Positions 5,264 to 8,921 of a stretch of 8,921 nt of DNA are shown here, one piece after another. The stretch spans positions 1 to 8,921 of the forward strand of contig CAMFJO010000019.1 in the NCBI GenBank assembly GCA_945956945.1, given 5' to 3'. Origin of the DNA: an uncultured Legionellales bacterium (GTDB lineage: Bacteria; Pseudomonadota; Gammaproteobacteria; UBA1113). A program made the translations under genes and the position numbers. The notes below the pieces were generated by a model, which was given only the letters and a program-made list of their open reading frames with translations, was not told where the DNA came from and did no database searches. Every line of letters starts with the position of its first letter. Position 1 is the stretch's first letter.

Positions 5264-7279
5264 ATGAGAGAAAGAGTCCCCCAAGCCAATCAAAAAACCG
5301 CCGATTGGAAAGATTTTTTAAGGGTTATAGCGCCACAATACGTTAACCAAAACACAGAAGTCACTATTTCAGAAAAAGAAGAAACCGTTTCTTTTACGAT
5401 AGAAACAGCCGAAATACCCGCATGCCAGGAACATTTTGCCAGAGTACTAAGAAATTCAGATTCTTTGAATGCACAATTATCTTATTTCAGTCAATCTTCT
5501 GGGAGCGCCCCTGATTCTTCAGTTGCATCGTCTTTAGAGATGCCTATCATAGCCACAATAGAGGACGCAAGAGCGCTGATGAAAAAATTGTTTGGTGATG
5601 CAGTGATGCAAGGAGAAAATCTCACCAATATTAATTTCAATACCCGTTTTACGCGCTATGAACAAGGGGTATTACTATCAGAGCCGCGTGCTTTATCCAC
5701 TCATTTAGGGAAAATGATGTCTCTCGATGCACCGCTTTCTCAAAACTTTTTATGTGCTTATTTCCATCATGTCAGTGTGGAAGATTTGCGTGCTATCATT
5801 GCGGAAGAAAGTGCACCATTACCGCAACCTTCTGAGGCGATACTGGAAGAGAGCCGAGGAGAAGGTTTTGTACAAACTTGCTTTGGTATTTTTGAGGCTG
5901 AAGGAGACGATGGTAAGCGTTATATACAAATGTATTTTGATATAGGGCGTTTTCTACAATTTGTGTATCCTCCTCAATTGCATTGTGAAGCGCAGAATGA
6001 AACAAGAACCTGTGTTAGGCTAAGTCTTTCCCATCTGCTCTTGTATGTCAAACAGTTGTCCCGTCACGGGCTTTTATTTAGTGTGGAGTTGCAGCATGGT
6101 CGGGTTAATGCTCATCCATTGCTGTTGCCGCATAGAGAAACGATTGTAAGACCCTTAAATATCTTTATTGTTCTTGATGACAGTGGTAGCATGAGAGACT
6201 GCCGACGCGACGTATTTAAAAGCGTAAAGTCTTTTATCGAAAAAGTTGCGGTAATAGCCCCTGAAGCAAAAATTCATCTAAGTATATTTTCAACGAAAAA
6301 TGATCTGTCTCTTCAGACTAACCTTGCCAAAGACTTCGATTTTTCTATTTTTAATAAACCTTTCGTCGATCGCCAAACGGCATTGTATGATGCACTAACG
6401 ACACCCTTGTCTGATATGAAACGGCAATTGAATTCGCATAATAATATGTTACTTATTCTGACAGATGGTGCAGATAATTGTAGTGCCACAACACAAACCG
6501 GAATTTTAAAGACAATTAAAGATCTAAAACAGGCGGTGCTCGAGGATGGTGCTGCCCCTCCCGCTATTTATGCTGTTGGTTATGGCGAGGTGGATGAGAA
6601 GGTTTTAACTGCATTGGCAGAAAGTGCTGGACATCAAGAGTATATTGCCCCCCAAAATGTGGCTGAATTTTCTACGATCGTTCAAAATATTGAAGGCTTT
6701 GAGCATCGTCGTATACTGGCGCAATTTATTACTGAAATCAATGGCAAAAAAGAACGCCATATTATTCCTATTCCTTTGCATGGCAATCCTCATGTGGTAC
6801 GAGAGGTGACCTTTCCTTTATCTGCTGATCCAGTAAAAGTGACGTTTAGCACACCAACACAGGGTCAGGAATTGGCATTGCAACAGATAACCTTGCAGAT
6901 CACGCGTACACAGGCACAAGAAACGATGGAACAATATAGGCAAAGAATTGAGGCCATTTATCTCAATCCGGATCTGAAACCCGTGGTGAAGATTGCCCAA
7001 TTAAATGCGCTTGGGGGTGAAATCGATACTTTTTGTACCAACGCACCTCAAGCGGCTGTTTTAGCCCTGGCAGCAGATGCACATCAAAAAATAGCCGCAT
7101 ACAAAGAGGCATTGCTTACTCAGCACGATGCCGCAATAGGTTCTGAAAAAGAAGCCAGTGTATCTGCCGCTTCGGTGGTTCCTGCTATCGCTGCATTGGG
7201 GAATCCCGCGTATTCTTCCCCTGCTTCGCTTCCGAAGGCGCCTACAGAACCAGAGGAAAGAGCCGCTTTTAATCCTTAA
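5264..7279 (+). CDS. Large von Willebrand factor A (VWA) domain protein of unknown function
   Basis: A 671-residue protein with no signal peptide or membrane helix, so it is cytoplasmic or exported by a signal-independent route. The VWA domain spans about residues 297-490 and has a complete metal-ion-dependent adhesion site: D305-x-S307-x-S309 (VLDDSGSM), T372 (DRQTALYDAL) and D401 (LILTDGADN). It ends with the usual IYAVGYGE strand and turn. Such domains bind protein ligands through a divalent metal. I do not recognise residues 1-296; they include a Ser-rich linker near 73-90 and a mixed region with FGIFEAEGDDGKRYIQMYFD near 205-225. The C-terminal part (about 500-625) looks beta-rich, then helical, and the last 40 residues are an Ala/Pro/Ser-rich tail ending acidic (PTEPEERAAFNP). 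No MoxR ATPase or second VWA gene is adjacent, so it does not form a recognisable MoxR-VWA pair. Parts are much lower in GC than the neighbouring housekeeping genes. Possibly an effector or scaffold; this is inference. Confidence 0.9.
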   Translation: MRERVPQANQKTADWKDFLRVIAPQYVNQNTEVTISEKEETVSFTIETAEIPACQEHFARVLRNSDSLNAQLSYFSQSSGSAPDSSVASSLEMPIIATIEDARALMKKLFGDAVMQGENLTNINFNTRFTRYEQGVLLSEPRALSTHLGKMMSLDAPLSQNFLCAYFHHVSVEDLRAIIAEESAPLPQPSEAILEESRGEGFVQTCFGIFEAEGDDGKRYIQMYFDIGRFLQFVYPPQLHCEAQNETRTCVRLSLSHLLLYVKQLSRHGLLFSVELQHGRVNAHPLLLPHRETIVRPLNIFIVLDDSGSMRDCRRDVFKSVKSFIEKVAVIAPEAKIHLSIFSTKNDLSLQTNLAKDFDFSIFNKPFVDRQTALYDALTTPLSDMKRQLNSHNNMLLILTDGADNCSATTQTGILKTIKDLKQAVLEDGAAPPAIYAVGYGEVDEKVLTALAESAGHQEYIAPQNVAEFSTIVQNIEGFEHRRILAQFITEINGKKERHIIPIPLHGNPHVVREVTFPLSADPVKVTFSTPTQGQELALQQITLQITRTQAQETMEQYRQRIEAIYLNPDLKPVVKIAQLNALGGEIDTFCTNAPQAAVLALAADAHQKIAAYKEALLTQHDAAIGSEKEASVSAASVVPAIAALGNPAYSSPASLPKAPTEPEERAAFNP

Positions 7280-7284
7280 TCACT

Positions 7285-7314
7285 TTGCCAAGGCCATCCT
7301 TTTTGCGCTAAAAT
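7285..7314 (+). promoter_or_regulatory. Sigma70-type promoter for ratA-rnfH
   Basis: TTGCCA (7285-7290, 5 of 6 to consensus) and TAAAAT (7309-7314, 5 of 6) with an 18-base spacer. Transcription would start near 7321, giving a leader of about 24 bases before ATG 7345. This is the best-matching promoter in the window. It begins only 5 bases after the VWA stop and shows that ratA has its own start. Confidence 0.65.
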
Positions 7315-7344
7315 AGTTTTAATCTATTATTGATGGTGAACAGG

Positions 7345-7776
7345 ATGGCTGATATTCATAAACAAGCACGTGTACCACACAGTGCTGAGAAGATGTATGA
7401 CTTAGTAAACGACATTGCTTCTTATCCTTTATTCTTACCTTGGTGTAAGGAAGTGGATATTTTGAGCGAAACAGAGGATGAAATTCGCGCAACCCTGCAT
7501 TTGGAAAAAAGTGGTTTGCGCAAATCCTTTACCACCTGCAATAGGCTGCAAAAAAACAAAATGATAGAAATTCGCCTGTTATCCGGGCCTTTTAGCCATT
7601 TAGAAGGTTTCTGGCGCTTTGTGCCGCAGGAAGATGGCCAGTGTGATGTGCTCTTAGACATGGAGTTTGAATTTGCCAATAAATTGCTCAGCTTTGCCAT
7701 CGAGCCGATATTTAGCCAAATTGCCAATTCTCTGGTAGACGCTTTTAGTGACAGAGCCCAAGCTTTATATGGCTAA
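7345..7776 (+). CDS. ratA: RatA / Coq10-like START-domain protein
   Basis: A 143-residue protein of the polyketide-cyclase/START superfamily, in the RatA-Coq10 group. The start MADIHKQARVPHSAEKMYDLVND and the following YPLFLPWCKEV match this group closely, as do GPFSHLEGFWRF and the C-terminal helix with FSQIANSLVDAF. In E. coli RatA is reported to inhibit 70S ribosome assembly as a toxin, whereas the related Coq10 proteins bind ubiquinone; which role applies here cannot be decided from sequence. ATG 7345 fits the family N-terminus and has GGTGA five bases before it. In-frame ATG 7333 and TTG 7330 would only add a non-conserved extension. The stop overlaps the rnfH start by 8 bases. smpB, often divergent from ratA in gammaproteobacteria, is not upstream; the VWA gene is there instead. 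Confidence 0.9.
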   Translation: MADIHKQARVPHSAEKMYDLVNDIASYPLFLPWCKEVDILSETEDEIRATLHLEKSGLRKSFTTCNRLQKNKMIEIRLLSGPFSHLEGFWRFVPQEDGQCDVLLDMEFEFANKLLSFAIEPIFSQIANSLVDAFSDRAQALYG

Positions 7777-8068
7777 ATTCGCTATTCAGGTTGTGTATGC
7801 CTTGCCCGATCGCGTGCTGGTTTTAGACTGTGAGGTGCCAGTGGGTACGACTGTCGAACAAGGGATCCATTTATCGGGGTTAATGCAAAAAGTTCCCGGT
7901 TTGTGCCTGAAAGAAGGTTTTATCGGTATTTACAGTAAAAAAGTTTCATTAAATCAAACACTTAATGCTGGTGATAGAATAGAATGCTATAGGCCAGTGA
8001 GTGCTGATCCAAAATTAGTACGGCAAAGACGCGTTCAAAAAAAGCTCAAATCTCATAAAAGCGTCTAA
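7769..8068 (+). CDS. rnfH: RnfH family ubiquitin-like protein
   Basis: A 99-residue beta-grasp (ubiquitin-like) protein. It matches the RnfH family at VYALPD near the N-terminus, GTTVEQGIHLSGL, GIYSKKVSLNQTLNAGDRIE and CYRPVSADPKLVRQRR. The family is named for its link to rnf electron-transport genes in some bacteria and is called RatB where paired with ratA; its molecular role is not settled. ATG 7769 lies within the end of ratA (ATGGCTAA), so translation is probably coupled; a GTG seven codons upstream gives a longer start unlike the family. The tail is very basic (QRRVQKKLKSHK). No rnf gene is in the window. Confidence 0.92.
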   Translation: MAKFAIQVVYALPDRVLVLDCEVPVGTTVEQGIHLSGLMQKVPGLCLKEGFIGIYSKKVSLNQTLNAGDRIECYRPVSADPKLVRQRRVQKKLKSHKSV

Positions 8069-8191
8069 ATATAAAAAAAAAGTACTTGTTAATTTTTCCT
8101 TAAGCTTTACATGTTAAACTGACCGGACGGATTTTATTTTATTCCGATTTATTTTTATACAATTATTAATATTTTAACGAAGGTAATGACA
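8069..8191 (+). promoter_or_regulatory. A/T-rich leader before the Ser-tail gene, probable promoter region
   Basis: This 123-base gap contains a run of nine A (8073-8081), TTGTTA (8086-8091), which could be a -35 box, and a later TACAAT (8158-8163, 5 of 6 to a -10 box). I cannot pair a good -35 and -10 at normal spacing, so the start site is uncertain. CGGA (8127-8130) and TCCG (8143-8146) could form a 4-bp stem only. Confidence 0.35.
8179..8184 (+). promoter_or_regulatory. Ribosome binding site deciding the start of the Ser-tail gene
   Basis: GAAGGT ends 7 bases before ATG 8192 but only 1 base before the in-frame ATG at 8186. The second ATG is therefore the likelier start, giving a protein beginning MANSSNE. 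Confidence 0.65.
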
Positions 8192-8827
8192 ATGGCAAAC
8201 AGTTCAAATGAGATTTGTGATTTGGTATTTGTGGAAAATAGCGTAGGCAGGGATGGCAGTATTTTTAAGCTCTGGATGATGAATATGGAATTTAGCGTAT
8301 TTAAAGAGCAGTACGATCAAGATTATTGGTCTAAAGATGAAAGCTATGAGGTATATGGAGCACCGATGTATTTAAGCCACGATATTGCTAAGGTTTTTAA
8401 TAAGAAGAAAGAGTGTATAGGTTATGTGGTGCTTTCTGAAGTAGAGCCTCTGCCCCAAGCACTGTATTTCTTCCAAAAAACAGTAACCAGAACAGAGTGT
8501 TTATATAAGCAGTTTGATCTGACGCAAAATGAAACTTATACCTTCCAATTCAATGGCAAAGAATATGTTTTGGAGATAAAAGGCAATAAACAAGAAATTC
8601 AAGCCAATGAATTTATTGGTGAGATGCAGATTGACGAGCCTGTCTCAGAGGAAAAAGAAGAAAAAAGTAGTGGCTGTTTTCCCTCATTCAACAGATTCTT
8701 TAAAAGAAATAAAAACTCTGGATCCTCTTCGTTTTCATCCGCATCTTCCTCTTCTTCTTCCACTGAATTGGGAATAGAGGGATATTCTTCAAGTCGATCT
8801 TCTCCCAATTTATCGGGATTTAGATAA
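8192..8827 (+). CDS. Unrecognised protein with acidic stretch and serine-rich tail
   Basis: A 211-residue soluble protein that I cannot assign to a family. Residues 1-147 look like a compact mixed alpha/beta domain rich in aromatic and acidic residues (YDQDYWSKDESYEVYG, 41-56; ALYFFQKTVTRTECLYKQF, 90-108). An acidic run follows (SEEKEEK, 152-158), then a basic/aromatic patch (CFPSFNRFFKRNK, 162-174). The tail is very rich in serine: 18 of residues 176-208, including S185-S190 in a row, encoded partly by a TCT/TCC/TTC tract. There is no signal peptide or membrane helix. GC is low (22 and 19 of 60 bases in the lines starting at 8341 and 8521). It has its own leader and a likely terminator, so it appears to be a single-gene unit. 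An ordered domain with a flexible polar C-terminus is seen in some type IV secretion effectors, but also in many other proteins. Function unknown. Confidence 0.82.
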   Translation: MANSSNEICDLVFVENSVGRDGSIFKLWMMNMEFSVFKEQYDQDYWSKDESYEVYGAPMYLSHDIAKVFNKKKECIGYVVLSEVEPLPQALYFFQKTVTRTECLYKQFDLTQNETYTFQFNGKEYVLEIKGNKQEIQANEFIGEMQIDEPVSEEKEEKSSGCFPSFNRFFKRNKNSGSSSFSSASSSSSSTELGIEGYSSSRSSPNLSGFR

Positions 8828-8873
8828 GCCTTAATGCATTGAGACTGTTAACCGTAATGAGTATGGAACATCA

Positions 8874-8916
8874 CGCTAATCCTAGACATTTGGGTTAGGA
8901 TAAGCGAATTTTATTA
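8874..8916 (+). terminator. Likely rho-independent terminator of the Ser-tail gene
   Basis: CGCTAATCCTA (8874-8884) pairs with TAGGATAAGCG (8896-8906): ten pairs with one A-A mismatch around an 11-base loop. The stem is followed by AATTTTATTA, a T-rich stretch that is imperfect. It lies 46 bases after the stop. Confidence 0.6.
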
Positions 8917-8921
8917 GTTCA

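Noticed and set aside
7280..7306. Terminator between the VWA gene and ratA (AAGG-CCAT-CCTTTTT)
   Set aside because: The stem is only four pairs and overlaps the promoter spacer; too weak to call.
7330..7335. TTG/ATG upstream starts of ratA
   Set aside because: They lie close to the predicted transcription start and add a non-conserved extension; ATG 7345 matches the family.
7748..7750. GTG as an upstream start of rnfH
   Set aside because: It adds seven residues absent from the family pattern and would lengthen the overlap with ratA; ATG 7769 fits better.
8599..8808. Minus-strand open frame with a poly-Glu/Asp stretch
   Set aside because: It is the reverse complement of the Ser-rich tail codons (TCT/TCC read as GAA/GAG/GGA); it has no ribosome binding site or family resemblance.

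Overview
The window looks like chromosomal DNA from a gammaproteobacterium of moderate to low GC. Evidence: uvrC followed directly by pgsA, a ratA-rnfH pair, and gammaproteobacterial-style TruA and RnfH sequences. The style (A/T-rich accessory genes beside conserved housekeeping genes, a soluble VWA protein without a signal peptide, a Ser-rich-tailed orphan) would suit a Legionellales/Coxiellaceae-type host-associated bacterium. That placement is inference; no gene here proves the genus.

Layout. (1) Bases 2-1890, + strand: the 3' three-quarters of uvrC (excision-repair nuclease), then pgsA (phosphatidylglycerophosphate synthase) 11 bases later. (2) Bases 1917-2339, - strand: a four-helix membrane protein resembling DUF2269, convergent with pgsA. 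(3) Bases 2503-5084, + strand: a tight five-gene unit made of a small Lar-like zinc-ribbon protein, a three-helix membrane protein, a rhomboid protease, truA (tRNA pseudouridine synthase) and a fumarylacetoacetate-hydrolase-family enzyme. The genes overlap or are separated by at most 12 bases, and a TATAAT box and a near-perfect Shine-Dalgarno lie in front of the unit. (4) Bases 5085-5263: a 179-base A/T-rich intergenic region with a hairpin, a 9-bp inverted repeat and a 32-bp-spaced direct repeat. (5) Bases 5264-7279, + strand: a 671-residue protein with an intact-MIDAS von Willebrand A domain in the middle and unrecognised regions on both sides. (6) Bases 7345-8068, + strand: ratA and rnfH, overlapping by 8 bases, with a good sigma70-type promoter in front. 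(7) Bases 8192-8827, + strand: an unrecognised 211-residue protein with an acidic stretch and a serine-rich tail, followed by a likely rho-independent terminator at 8874-8916.

How they fit together. The housekeeping genes serve DNA repair, phospholipid synthesis, tRNA modification and small-molecule metabolism. The most interesting material is the VWA gene and the Ser-tail gene on either side of ratA-rnfH. In many gammaproteobacteria that pair lies next to smpB and bamE, neither of which is seen here. Hand-counted 60-base lines give roughly 50-57% GC in uvrC, truA and the FAH gene, but 33% in parts of the VWA gene and 32-37% in the Ser-tail gene. This supports treating the two flanking genes as accessory. 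No tRNA, rRNA, CRISPR array, insertion sequence or attachment site was seen.
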